NCBI GenBank assembly: GCA_964455685.1
Contig: CAYVZE010000003.1
Span: 4,888 to 68,887 of the forward strand
Direction of reading: 5' to 3'
Length of the DNA stretch: 64,000 nucleotides
DNA from: ZC4RG30 sp964455685
Lineage (GTDB): Bacteria; Pseudomonadota; Gammaproteobacteria; Steroidobacterales; Steroidobacteraceae
Shown here piece by piece: positions 42,221 to 51,449 of the stretch. The translations under genes and the position numbers were made by a program. Each line of letters starts with the position of its first letter. Position 1 is the first letter of the stretch. Under the pieces are notes generated by a model that saw only the letters and a program-made list of their open reading frames with translations, searched no databases and had not been told where the DNA came from.

Positions 42221-42248
42221 CCCGGCCGCGCGTGGCACCGCGGCCGGG
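42221..42248. terminator. Hairpin between convergent genes
   Basis: A perfect ten-base-pair stem (CCCGGCCGCG against CGCGGCCGGG, eight-base loop) lies 12 bases after the last plus-strand glycosyltransferase and 12 bases before the stop of the convergent gene. There is no T-run on either strand, so it may act as a Rho-assisted or mRNA-protecting structure rather than a classic intrinsic terminator. Confidence 0.5.
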
Positions 42249-42260
42249 CCCAAGACCAGC

Positions 42261-43613
42261 TTACTCGACGCTCAGAGACGGCGCCTTGGGAACGCTGACC
42301 GCTGCGGACTTGCCGCCAAACTCGAACGCACCGCGATCCCAGGTTCCATCCGAGCCACGGACGGAACCGAACGCGTCGGACATGTAGGGCGTTTCAAGCC
42401 TCTCGCCCGGCAGCGGCGCCTTGAGGCGATAGTCCTTGTCGGCGATCGACACGAAAATGTCGCAGTTCGACGAGCACACCACCTTGCTGCTGGAGTTGTC
42501 TCCGTCCTGCTGGGTGTTGTAGTACCAGTTGCTGCTGTGCACCGAAACGCCCGCAGTACCCAGGCGCGGCGAGTTGTACCAGATATTGCCGCGCGACTCG
42601 TTACCCGAGCCTGACTCGATGTGCACGCCACCCCAGAGGCCGCGCACGTTGACCAGCGTGTTGTTGTAGAACTTTACGTTGTTCGCCGAATTGCGGTTGC
42701 TTGAGTCGTTGGCCACGTACACCACGGCTGCGACGCCGCTGCCCGATCCTGCGCGCATATTGCGGCCAGTGCGGTAAGTCGGCGTGTGCGTGATCACGTT
42801 GCCCTGGATCAGCACGCCCGACCAGGTGCCATTGTTCAAGCCTGCCCAGACGGCGGTGCCCTCGATGTCCTCGATGACGTTGTTGACAAACGTCATGTTG
42901 GTGACATCGGTGGATGACAGCAATTCGCCATGGATGGCATCGGTGCTGGTATTGCGCGCCAGGTAGCACGAGTTGACCACCAGGTTGCGCCAGTTGCCGC
43001 GCATCAGGAACAGCGTGCGATCAGTGTCGTGGATCGCGCAATACTCAAAGGTCATGTTGCTGTTGCCGGCGAGGCCGTAGATGGCATCGTCACCGATGCC
43101 GGTATCACGGCCATTGCCCTCTATGTCCACGTAGCGGAAGGTCACGTTGTTCGCGCCGGAGGACCCGCCGTTGTCCAGGCGCACGGCCCGTCCGCCGGAA
43201 GCCTTGATCTTGATGCCGTACTGCGACGTGGCCCCCTTCCACCAATCCGCGTTGCGGCGCTGGCCGTCGATGATGTAGTAGCCGGTGAGGACCGTGATTT
43301 CGCCGAACACCGCCTGGCCTTCGCCATAGGAGGAGTTCCAGCCCACGTCGCTGCCATGGTCCTCGCTGGTCGCCTTCTTGATGATGATCGGCGTGGTGCC
43401 GGAAACGGGATCGTCGAAGGTATAACGACCGTAGTTCCCGGACGCGAGGTAGTAGGTGTCACCGCGCTTCAGCGTGGCGGGGAGCGATCCCAGGGCATCG
43501 CTCCAGCTGGCGCCAGATCCGCTGGAGCCGGGACGGACGTGCACGTTGGCAGCCGACGCGAACAGCGGAACCAGCAGCAATGCGGTGATCAGGGCGCGAG
43601 AGGTTTTTGCCAT
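42261..43613 (-). CDS. Secreted parallel beta-helix protein, possible polysaccharide lyase
   Basis: This 450-residue protein has a signal peptide (MAKTSRALITALLLVPLFASA). Its mature part resembles right-handed beta-helix proteins. It begins NVHVRPGSSGSGASW, as in many secreted lyase-like proteins, and has repeated N- and T-rich turns such as NMTFEYCAIHD, NMTFVNNVIED and NVKFYNNTLVN. Such proteins cleave or modify polysaccharides, so it may trim, release or edit the polymer made here. No catalytic triad can be assigned by eye. It is 222 bases from the NRPS-PKS gene on the same strand, and that gap probably holds its own promoter. Confidence 0.8.
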   Translation of the reverse strand: MAKTSRALITALLLVPLFASAANVHVRPGSSGSGASWSDALGSLPATLKRGDTYYLASGNYGRYTFDDPVSGTTPIIIKKATSEDHGSDVGWNSSYGEGQAVFGEITVLTGYYIIDGQRRNADWWKGATSQYGIKIKASGGRAVRLDNGGSSGANNVTFRYVDIEGNGRDTGIGDDAIYGLAGNSNMTFEYCAIHDTDRTLFLMRGNWRNLVVNSCYLARNTSTDAIHGELLSSTDVTNMTFVNNVIEDIEGTAVWAGLNNGTWSGVLIQGNVITHTPTYRTGRNMRAGSGSGVAAVVYVANDSSNRNSANNVKFYNNTLVNVRGLWGGVHIESGSGNESRGNIWYNSPRLGTAGVSVHSSNWYYNTQQDGDNSSSKVVCSSNCDIFVSIADKDYRLKAPLPGERLETPYMSDAFGSVRGSDGTWDRGAFEFGGKSAAVSVPKAPSLSVE

Positions 43614-43835
43614 TTGAGCACTTGGGTTTGATCTGGAGAGGTCCGGTTATACAACGGGCCCGCGCAGCGGGGAAATGTGCGCAAATGACGACAATCCCTG
43701 CAAATGCCGAATGACGCACAATTCCTGGAAAGAATCAGGGTTTTCCCGACGTTCCGGCACTGCGTCACGGCCGGCCCGCGCTATGTCATGCGGGCGCCCG
43801 GGGGGGGCGATTCCGGCCGGGCGGTAGACATGCCT

Positions 43836-46800
43836 TCAGGGCCTTCCAGGCGCCGCCTCCGAACGCAGGAAGGCGGCAAGTGCAGTCGCCGTCGGGTGTG
43901 CGAACAGGTCGGCCACGGCGACGTCAAGCGACAGTTCCTGCTTCATGCGAGCCACTGCCATCACCGCCTGCAGTGACGTTCCACCCAGCTGGAAAAAGTC
44001 CTCGTCCGCTTCGACGGAAGGCCGCTTGAGCACGGCAGCGAAGACGCCGCGCAGGTCGGTCACGAGGGAATCCCCGGGGCCGCCCGCTTCAACAGCCGCC
44101 CCCGCGGCGCGTGGCAGCTGGCCCGAGGAAATCAAGGCGACCAGGCGCTCGACCTGCGCAGCCAGCGCATCCACGCGCGCGTGCAGAGACTGCATGTCCG
44201 CAGGGGCCTCGACAGCGGGCCGAGGCACCGCCGGCGGGGCAACCACCGCCTTCGGTTCCGCCGTCTGCCGCGTGGCGCCGGCCGGCCGCCAGTCCGGCGC
44301 AAGGCGTTCGTCCAGCCACGCAGCCAGCGCCGACGGCGTAGGTACATCACCGGCAAGCATCAGGAAGCTCACCTGCTGCTGGAACTCCTCCCGCAGCGCA
44401 CGACTGATGCGCGTGAGGAACAGCGAGTCGAAGCCAAGCTCGGGGAAAGACCTGTCGGCGGGCAGCTCCGCTGCCGACATGCCTGACAAGTCCGCCAGTA
44501 CTGCAAGGATGCGCTCGAGGATGAGATCGCGCCGGTTGCCGCCCGCAGGTAACTCAGCAGGTGCGGGAACGGACGACACCTGCTGCTGCACGACTACCGG
44601 AAGGTCGGCAGGCGCGGCTGCAGGCAGCGGGATGACGTTCGACCCACGCTGCGAAGATGCCTGCGAGGCGTCGACGAAGCAGCGACGCCGCTCAAACGGA
44701 TAGGTCGGCAGCGCCACAATGCGCCGCGCGAAGCCGGCATGGAACTGCCTCCAGTCAGGCTTCACGCCTGCCACCCACAACTGTCCCATGCCATCGAGCA
44801 CGGCTTCCAGCTCGGGGCGCTGACGCGCCAGCGCGCCAAGCGTGGGCACGGCCGCAACGAGGTTGTTCTTCGCAGGGTGCTGGCGTGCAAGCTGCGTCAG
44901 AACCTGCCCCGGCCCCACCTCCAGGCACACCATGCGGCCTTTGCCAAGCAGGGTGTGGAAGGCATTCTCGAGCTGGACGGGCTTGCGCACCTGCTGCGGC
45001 CAGTAGGCGGGGTCCGTGGCCTCGGCTGAGGTCATCCAGTCACCGGTGCAGGTGGAAACCCACGGCAGCTGCGGCGCCGTGCGCTCGACGGACTGGGCAG
45101 TGCGCAGGAACTCGTCGAGCATCGGCTCCATCATCGAGGAATGGAACGCATGCGAGGTGCGCAGCAGCTTCGTGTCGACACCTTCCGCCTCAAGCCTTGA
45201 CTGGAAATCCTTCACCAGCGGCGTCGGTCCTGACACGATGCATTGCTGGCTGCCATTGAACGCAGCAATGTCCAGGCCGCCAGGCAGGCGATCCTGCAGC
45301 TGTCCGGGTGCCATGCGCACTGCCATCATCGATCCGGCGGGAAGAGCCTGCATCAGCGTGGCGCGGCGGGCAAGCAGCCGCAGCGCATCTTCCAGCGTGA
45401 AGGTCCCGGCCAGCACGGCACACACGTACTCGCCGATGCTGTGACCGAGCAGCGTCGCAGGCTTGATGCCCCAGGACATCCACAGTCGCGCCAGTGCGTA
45501 CTCGGTAACGAAGATGGCAGGCTGCGCGTACCCGGTCTGGTCTATCTCTGTCGCGATCGCGCTGTCCGCAGGGACGTCCGCGTACAGCACCTCGCGGATG
45601 TCACGCCCCAGATGCCCCAGCAGGATGCCGGCGCACTCATCGACGACCTGGCGGTACACCGGTTCGGACGCATAAAGCTGGCGCCCCATGCCGGTGTACT
45701 GGGCTCCCTGGCCGGGGAAGATGAATGCCACGCCCGATGCAGCCTCGGCGGGGGCCGTGGTTGCACTGCGCTCCCTCAGCCGGGTCACCGCTGCGCGCAC
45801 GTCGGACGCTACCACGTATCGCCTGCACGGGAAGGCCTTCCGGCCGCGCTGCAGGGTGAACGCCACGTCAGCCAGCGGCGGGGCGCCCAGGGCTGCCTTC
45901 GCCTCAAGCCAGTCCGCCAGGTTGTGCGACATCCGCTCCAGAGCCTCTGGTGTGCGTGCCGACAGTACCAGCAGCTCGCTGCCGCGGGATGCCGTATCGC
46001 AAGCCTGCTCGGGCGGCTCCTCCAGGACCAGGTGCACGTTGGTGCCGCCCACGCCCAGCGAATTGACGGCCGCCCGGCGCGGCGATTCACCACGCCCCCA
46101 GGCAACGAGCTTCGACACGACGCGGAACGGCGAACTGGCGAAGTTGATGGCCGGGTTCGGCTTGTTGAAGTGGGCTGTCGGGGGGATCTGCTTCCGCGAC
46201 AAGGCCAACGCGGTCTTGATCAGTGACGCCACGCCGGCGGCCGCTTCCAGGTGACCCACATTGCCCTTCAGCGAACCGATCCAGCAGTAGCCGGTGGCAT
46301 TGGTGTAGCGGCGGTAAGCCTGGGTGAAGGCTGCGATCTCGATCGGGTCACCAAGTCGGGTAGCCGTGCCATGCGCTTCGACGTAACTGATCGTTTCCGG
46401 TGGGAACCCTGACATCTCCAGCGCGCGCTGGATCGCATCTGCCTGCCCGGACACGCTGGGAGCGGTGAATCCGGCCTTGTCGTCGCCGTCATTGTTGATG
46501 CCGATACCATGAATGACGGCCAGGATGTTGTCGCCGTCACGCTGGGCATCGGAAAGCCGCTTGAGCATCACCACGCCGGCGCCACTGCTGAACACGGTTC
46601 CGGTGGCATCGGCGTCGAACGGCCTGCAGTAGCCGTCCGACGAGGTCATTGCATACTGCTGGGCCACGTAGTCGCGCTTCTGCGGGAACGTGATCGAGAC
46701 GCCGCCGGCCAGCGCCATGTCGCACTCTCCCCGCTGCAGGCTGGCACAAGCCTGGGCCACCGCAGCCAGCGAGGTGGAACAGGCGGTCTGTACGGTCACC

Positions 46801-49800
46801 GCCGGGCCGCGCAGGCCGAACTTGTGCGCGACGCGCGTGGTCAGGTAATCCTTGTCGTTGCCCAGGACCACCGGCCAGCCATCGAACTGGTACTGCGCCG
46901 CGATGGCCGCTGCGCCACCCGGACTGGCAGCCAGGTGGTAAAGAAGGTAGGTGTTGAAGCTGCTGCCGCCAAAGACGCCTATGGCTTGCGGGCAGCTCTC
47001 GGGATCATAGCCGGAGGACTCCAGCGCCTCCCAGGCGCATTCGAGGAACACGCGCGCCTGGGGATCCATCACGCTGGCTTCGGCAGGAGTGAACCCGAAG
47101 AAGGCCGGGTCGAACTGGTCCACGCCTTCCAGGATGCCGCGCGCGCGCACCAGTCCCTGCTGGTCGGGCAACGGGCACTCGCTCTCCTCCCGCGTGAAGC
47201 GGGTGATGGTGTCACGGCCGCTGACGAGGTTGTCCCAGAACTCCTCGACGCTGGTGGCGCCAGGGAACCTGCCAGCCGCACCGATGATCGCGATCGGCTC
47301 GAAGCCGGCAGCCTGCCTGCGCTCAAGCACCGCGGGCTCCCGAGCCTGCGACTGCACACGATCCGCGTCGGAGGACAGGTGACGGGCCAGGGTACGGATG
47401 GTGCTGTGCTGGAAGAAATCGGTGATATGGGGTTCCTTGCCGATCACCTCCAGCAGCTTCTGCTGCATTTCCACCAGTTGCAGCGAGTTGGCGCCGATGT
47501 CGAAGAAGCGATCGTCGATACCGACCCGGTCGATCTGCAGGATCTCGCACCACAGCCGCTCCATGGTGCGCTCCAGCTCCGTACCAGGAGCCTCGTAGGG
47601 CTGCGGCAGGTCCGGTCGCTTGCGGATCGGCGCCGGGAGAGCCTTGCGATCGACCTTGCCGTTCGGCGTCAGCGGCAGTTCGTCCAGTACCATGAACGCC
47701 GCCGGGATCATGTAGTCAGGGAGGCTCTTCGCCGCAAGGGCCTTGAGTTCCGGCACCAGATCGCGCACCGCAACAGAACGCAGAGGGTTGTTCACAAGCG
47801 CCTTCAGGTCGCGCCCGTGCCGGGCCTGGCTGCCGCTGCCCGACCACGCCAGCGGCGCACCGCCCCCCTTTCGTTCGAACAGCACGTCGAAGTAGCCGGG
47901 CTCTTCGCTCCAGTCGACGCGAACTTCGCAACCCACCTTTTCGGCCAGATCCCAGAAAGCGTCCGGTTCCAGCCCGCCTGCTGCCGCTTCCTGCTGCAGC
48001 TCGCGCAACGATCGAAGATCCTGGGCACTCCCCTTCGTCAACGCGGCCGCGACCGCGAGGTCGCCAAGCAGCCTTGCATTAGGCACGTCCCGGACACAGA
48101 ACGCGGCCGGCTGCTCAGAAAGGATCGCCTGGACCTGGTCGAGGTCCAGACCGTCGCGTTTCCAGTTCCGCTCGACCAGCCCGGCCGGCGGTGTGGCCTC
48201 AGTCCCGACATGCAGGACCGCGTCGTACCGGTAGCATGTCAGCTCGTTATGGCAGGGACTGCGTTTGAGCTGGACAGACGCGCCCGTGATCCGACCGATA
48301 TGGGCCGGCAGGAGGTGGAAGAACGCCGGATCGACCAGCAGTTCCTCTTCCTCCTTGCAATTGCGTTCCACCTGCGCGCGCAGGTCAGCGACGGACATCG
48401 ATTCCGGTGCCTGGAACAATCCGACGGAAGCATGGAAAGATTCCAGCAGGCCGTGGTGGCGCACGTCGCCGACGAAGATCTTCCCGCCATCGGTGATGAG
48501 CCGTGCCGCGCGCTCCAGCACCGTCCGCAGGTAGTCAACGCCGGTGAAGTACTGGATGACCGAGTTGATGATGACCGTGTCGAAGCTCCCCTCCGGCAGG
48601 TCAAGGAGGTCATCCGCGGTCTTCTTCAGCAGCTCGACATTCGACCAGTCGCCGGGAAGCCGGGCAAGCCGCTGCCGGAGCTGGTCGATGGCGACACCAG
48701 AGAAATCCAGGCCCACATAGTGCTCGCACACCGGCGCTACCCGCGTGACGATCAGGCCGGTGCCACAGCCGATCTCCAGCACGCGCCGCGGCTTGAGCGC
48801 CTTGATCCGCCCAACGATGGAGTCCAGCCAGTCGCGCATCTCCTGGCGCGGCAGGGGCTCGCGCGTGTAACTGCTGATCCAGACAGTGAAGTCCTCGTCA
48901 GGCAGCTGTTCGGCTCGGGTGTAGTGGGCGTACAGCTCGTCGTGGATGCGCTGCCAGTCCTTGACCTGCTCTTCGCCGTCGTGCGCGTCGCCAGCATCCT
49001 CTCCGCCAGATTTCGGGACCACGTACGCAGCCAGGTACTTCACGCCCGGCACGTCCTCCCTGGCCGTGACCACGGCCTGCGCGACACCCGGGTGGCCGGC
49101 CAGGACAGTTTCGATTTCTCCCAGTTCGATGCGATAGCCGCGCACCTTCACCTGATGGTCGATGCGACCGAGGCACTCCAGCGTGTTGTCGGCGTGGATG
49201 CGCGCCAGGTCACCGGTCCGGTACAACCGGCCATCCCCGAACGGATTTGGGATGAACTTCTCAGCGGTCAGCTCGGGCCTGTTGAGGTAACCACGCGCCA
49301 GGCCGTCGCCGCCAATCAGCAGCTCGCCGACCTCTCCCGCCGGCAACAGGTCCATCGTCTCGCTGACGATGTAGACCTGCGTATTGGCAATGGGTCGGCC
49401 GATGCTCATGAAGGACGCACCCTCGGTCACCTTGCCGCACGTGGACCAGATCGTCGCCTCCGTGGGCCCGTACATGTTCCAGAGCTCATGGCACCGCGGC
49501 AGAAGCTGCGCGGCGAGGTCCTTCTGCAGCGGTTCGCCGCCGCACAGGATCCGCAGCCGAGGATGCCCCTTCCAGCCGGCCGCCAGCAGCAGCCGCCATG
49601 AGGAAGGCGTCGCCTGCATCATCGTGGCGCCATGGTAGTCGAGGAGGCGGATGAGTTCCTTGCCGTCGATGGCGGCCTGGCGCGGGACGATGACGACCCT
49701 TGCGCCAGTCACCAAGGGCAGGAAGATCTCCAGCGCCGCGATGTCGAACGACAAGGTCGTGACGGCCAGCAGTACGTCACCTTCGCCAATTCCCGGCTCA

Positions 49801-50405
49801 CGCTGCATCGACTGCAGGAAGTTGACCAGCGCATGATGGGGAATCTGCACGCCCTTCGGCCGTCCGGTCGAGCCGGAGGTGAAGATCACGTACGCCAGGT
49901 CCTGAGGCCCGACATCCATGGGCTGCTGCAACGGGGCGTACCGGGCCGTCTCGCCGTCATCGACGCACACCACGGCAGCCTGGTGCGGCGGCAGGCTTCC
50001 CAGCAGGCTCTTCTGGGCGACCATCACGGGCATGCCCGCGTCCTCGATCATCCACGCCAGGCGCTCAGTTGGGAATGCCGGGTCCATGGGCACGTAGGCC
50101 CCGCCGCACTTGAGCACGGCGAACATGGCCGCCACCATGTCGCAGGAGCGCTCCACGAAAATGCCCACGAGAGAGCCGCGCTGCACCCCGGCCTCGCGCA
50201 ACCTGGCGGCAAGCCGGGAAGCGCGCTCCTCGAGCCCGGCGTAGGTCAGGGATTCATCGCCGCATACCAAGGCCACTGACGCGGGATTCCGCGCCGCCTG
50301 CGAGGCGAACAGTTCGTGGACAAACCGGGCGGGGACTGGATCGGCGGGGCCTTCCAGCACGCTCAATTCCGGTGCAGGGATGCTTTCCGAGGATCCGCTC
50401 TTCAC
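43836..50405 (-). CDS. Hybrid NRPS-PKS megasynthase (A-MT-PCP-KS-AT-ACP-ACP)
   Basis: This protein has 2,189 residues and starts at GTG 50405. The adenylation domain (about 30-465) has IFTSGSTGRPKG, NMYGPTEATIW, YRTGDL and a C-terminal PNGKVDRKAL near 917. Pocket positions read D221, I222, L225, Q264, L287, G289, M311, I319 and W320, which I recall as glycine-like. An inserted methyltransferase (about 480-870, VLEIGCGTGL) is probably N-methylating. PCP Ser is 974. The KS (about 1035-1465) has Cys1209, His1345 and His1385. The AT (about 1558-1860) has Ser1656 in GHSIGEY and HAFH, suggesting malonyl-CoA. ACP1 Ser is 1994. A coiled linker (about 2071-2096) precedes ACP2 Ser2144. There is no condensation, ketoreductase or thioesterase domain, so it would make one aminoacyl-malonyl condensation, with release in trans. 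Confidence 0.95.
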   Translation of the reverse strand: MKSGSSESIPAPELSVLEGPADPVPARFVHELFASQAARNPASVALVCGDESLTYAGLEERASRLAARLREAGVQRGSLVGIFVERSCDMVAAMFAVLKCGGAYVPMDPAFPTERLAWMIEDAGMPVMVAQKSLLGSLPPHQAAVVCVDDGETARYAPLQQPMDVGPQDLAYVIFTSGSTGRPKGVQIPHHALVNFLQSMQREPGIGEGDVLLAVTTLSFDIAALEIFLPLVTGARVVIVPRQAAIDGKELIRLLDYHGATMMQATPSSWRLLLAAGWKGHPRLRILCGGEPLQKDLAAQLLPRCHELWNMYGPTEATIWSTCGKVTEGASFMSIGRPIANTQVYIVSETMDLLPAGEVGELLIGGDGLARGYLNRPELTAEKFIPNPFGDGRLYRTGDLARIHADNTLECLGRIDHQVKVRGYRIELGEIETVLAGHPGVAQAVVTAREDVPGVKYLAAYVVPKSGGEDAGDAHDGEEQVKDWQRIHDELYAHYTRAEQLPDEDFTVWISSYTREPLPRQEMRDWLDSIVGRIKALKPRRVLEIGCGTGLIVTRVAPVCEHYVGLDFSGVAIDQLRQRLARLPGDWSNVELLKKTADDLLDLPEGSFDTVIINSVIQYFTGVDYLRTVLERAARLITDGGKIFVGDVRHHGLLESFHASVGLFQAPESMSVADLRAQVERNCKEEEELLVDPAFFHLLPAHIGRITGASVQLKRSPCHNELTCYRYDAVLHVGTEATPPAGLVERNWKRDGLDLDQVQAILSEQPAAFCVRDVPNARLLGDLAVAAALTKGSAQDLRSLRELQQEAAAGGLEPDAFWDLAEKVGCEVRVDWSEEPGYFDVLFERKGGGAPLAWSGSGSQARHGRDLKALVNNPLRSVAVRDLVPELKALAAKSLPDYMIPAAFMVLDELPLTPNGKVDRKALPAPIRKRPDLPQPYEAPGTELERTMERLWCEILQIDRVGIDDRFFDIGANSLQLVEMQQKLLEVIGKEPHITDFFQHSTIRTLARHLSSDADRVQSQAREPAVLERRQAAGFEPIAIIGAAGRFPGATSVEEFWDNLVSGRDTITRFTREESECPLPDQQGLVRARGILEGVDQFDPAFFGFTPAEASVMDPQARVFLECAWEALESSGYDPESCPQAIGVFGGSSFNTYLLYHLAASPGGAAAIAAQYQFDGWPVVLGNDKDYLTTRVAHKFGLRGPAVTVQTACSTSLAAVAQACASLQRGECDMALAGGVSITFPQKRDYVAQQYAMTSSDGYCRPFDADATGTVFSSGAGVVMLKRLSDAQRDGDNILAVIHGIGINNDGDDKAGFTAPSVSGQADAIQRALEMSGFPPETISYVEAHGTATRLGDPIEIAAFTQAYRRYTNATGYCWIGSLKGNVGHLEAAAGVASLIKTALALSRKQIPPTAHFNKPNPAINFASSPFRVVSKLVAWGRGESPRRAAVNSLGVGGTNVHLVLEEPPEQACDTASRGSELLVLSARTPEALERMSHNLADWLEAKAALGAPPLADVAFTLQRGRKAFPCRRYVVASDVRAAVTRLRERSATTAPAEAASGVAFIFPGQGAQYTGMGRQLYASEPVYRQVVDECAGILLGHLGRDIREVLYADVPADSAIATEIDQTGYAQPAIFVTEYALARLWMSWGIKPATLLGHSIGEYVCAVLAGTFTLEDALRLLARRATLMQALPAGSMMAVRMAPGQLQDRLPGGLDIAAFNGSQQCIVSGPTPLVKDFQSRLEAEGVDTKLLRTSHAFHSSMMEPMLDEFLRTAQSVERTAPQLPWVSTCTGDWMTSAEATDPAYWPQQVRKPVQLENAFHTLLGKGRMVCLEVGPGQVLTQLARQHPAKNNLVAAVPTLGALARQRPELEAVLDGMGQLWVAGVKPDWRQFHAGFARRIVALPTYPFERRRCFVDASQASSQRGSNVIPLPAAAPADLPVVVQQQVSSVPAPAELPAGGNRRDLILERILAVLADLSGMSAAELPADRSFPELGFDSLFLTRISRALREEFQQQVSFLMLAGDVPTPSALAAWLDERLAPDWRPAGATRQTAEPKAVVAPPAVPRPAVEAPADMQSLHARVDALAAQVERLVALISSGQLPRAAGAAVEAGGPGDSLVTDLRGVFAAVLKRPSVEADEDFFQLGGTSLQAVMAVARMKQELSLDVAVADLFAHPTATALAAFLRSEAAPGRP

Positions 50406-50444
50406 TTCAATGACTCCAGATCGATGCCCCTGCAGGAACGTCCC

Positions 50445-51095
50445 TCATGCCGGCCCGGAGACCTTGCCGTAGGGCATGGCAGGATTGCCGAACACCTTGG
50501 TGGCCGGCGGGACTTCCTCAAGCACCACGCTGCCGGCCCCCACGAAAACGCGCTCATGGATGGTGATTCTAGGCACGACAACGGCCCCCAGGCCGAGGAA
50601 GACACTGTCCCCGATGGTCACATTGCCCCCCAGGGAGATGTGCGCGGTCAGCTGGCAGAACGCACCGATCCTGACGTCGTGGCTGACCTCCGTGTAGGTG
50701 CCGATCGACGTGTATTCACCGATCGAGGCCTCCGGCCCCACTGTGACGAAGGGTCCGATGGTTACGCCGGCCGCCAGCGTTGCGCGGCGCGACACCAGCG
50801 CCCTGGGGTGGACCAGCGTCGTGAATTGCGCTCCGCGGGCACGCAGCATCTCCACGTACCGGCGCCGCGGCTCGATGTCGCCGATGGAGCAGAAGAAACG
50901 GTCGTTCGGCCGGGGTTCGTAGGTCTCGGCCGGCCCCAGGATGGGCTCCTCGTAGCCGAACTGCTTCAGGATGCCGGGACGATCGTCCAGGAAACCCTTC
51001 ACCCGCCAGGGCGCGCCATCCTCGATGGCGTCATACACCCACCCCAGCAGCTCCCGACCGAACTTTCCTGCACTGATGATTACCAGATCGTACAT
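50445..51095 (-). CDS. NeuD/PglD-like sugar O- or N-acetyltransferase
   Basis: This 216-residue protein has two domains. The N-terminal part is a PglD_N nucleotide-sugar-binding alpha/beta domain (LVIISAGKFGRELLGWVYD, GFLDDRP). The C-terminal part is a left-handed beta-helix of hexapeptide repeats (VTIGPFVTVGPEASIGEYTSIG). PglD acetylates the 4-amino group of UDP-4-amino sugars, and NeuD relatives O-acetylate sialic acids. It lies 39 bases upstream of the NRPS-PKS gene on the same strand, so the two are likely co-transcribed. With the VioA-like aminotransferase at 55063 it could make a 4-acylamino sugar. Confidence 0.9.
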   Translation of the reverse strand: MYDLVIISAGKFGRELLGWVYDAIEDGAPWRVKGFLDDRPGILKQFGYEEPILGPAETYEPRPNDRFFCSIGDIEPRRRYVEMLRARGAQFTTLVHPRALVSRRATLAAGVTIGPFVTVGPEASIGEYTSIGTYTEVSHDVRIGAFCQLTAHISLGGNVTIGDSVFLGLGAVVVPRITIHERVFVGAGSVVLEEVPPATKVFGNPAMPYGKVSGPA

Positions 51096-51449
51096 GGCAG
51101 CCTGTTCTGACTTCCGCGCCTTCCGTGGTTATGGCGAGACGGTGATACCAAGGCTCAGCGCGGCTGGATCATCACCCGCCGAGGTTCCGCCCCGGGCAAT
51201 TCGCAGAGCGGATAGCGGCTGCGGCGCCGGGACCGGGCCAAATGGAAAGCCATTATAGGGCGGACCAGCAATGGGCAGGCCAGAAGGCGCGTGCGGCATT
51301 TCACAGATTGTGGCATCGCCAGGCCTCCCCGAATGCCCGCGGAATGCCGATCTTGTGAGCCGTGCCGGTTGATTCCCCGGGGAATTGTTCATAATGCCGG
51401 CGGCCCTGCGGTGCAGGGTACCGCGGTTCGCCGAAACTAGGGAGGTTCG
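51096..51449. other. Divergent intergenic region
   Basis: This region of 354 bases lies between the acetyltransferase/NRPS-PKS unit (minus) and a glycosyltransferase (plus). It contains a candidate promoter and palindrome (51369-51395), and the plus gene has a GGGAGG ribosome binding site 6 to 7 bases before its ATG. The rest is GC-rich without ORF, RNA or repeat that I can support. A second AT-rich spot (CCATTATAGG near 51251) could be a -10 region for the minus-strand unit, at low confidence. Confidence 0.4.
51369..51395 (+). promoter_or_regulatory. Candidate promoter with internal palindrome
   Basis: TTGATT (51369-51374) and CATAAT (51390-51395) with 15 bases between resemble a sigma-70 promoter for the glycosyltransferase at 51450, with a 54-base leader. 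A perfect 14-base palindrome, ATTCCCCGGGGAAT (51372-51385), sits across the -35 edge and the spacer, where an operator would block polymerase. The spacing is short of the optimum 17, and no binding protein is implied. Confidence 0.35.

Noticed and set aside
46509..49601. 1,030-codon plus-strand open frame
   Set aside because: It lies opposite the NRPS-PKS gene. Its composition is antisense-like and no motif is seen.
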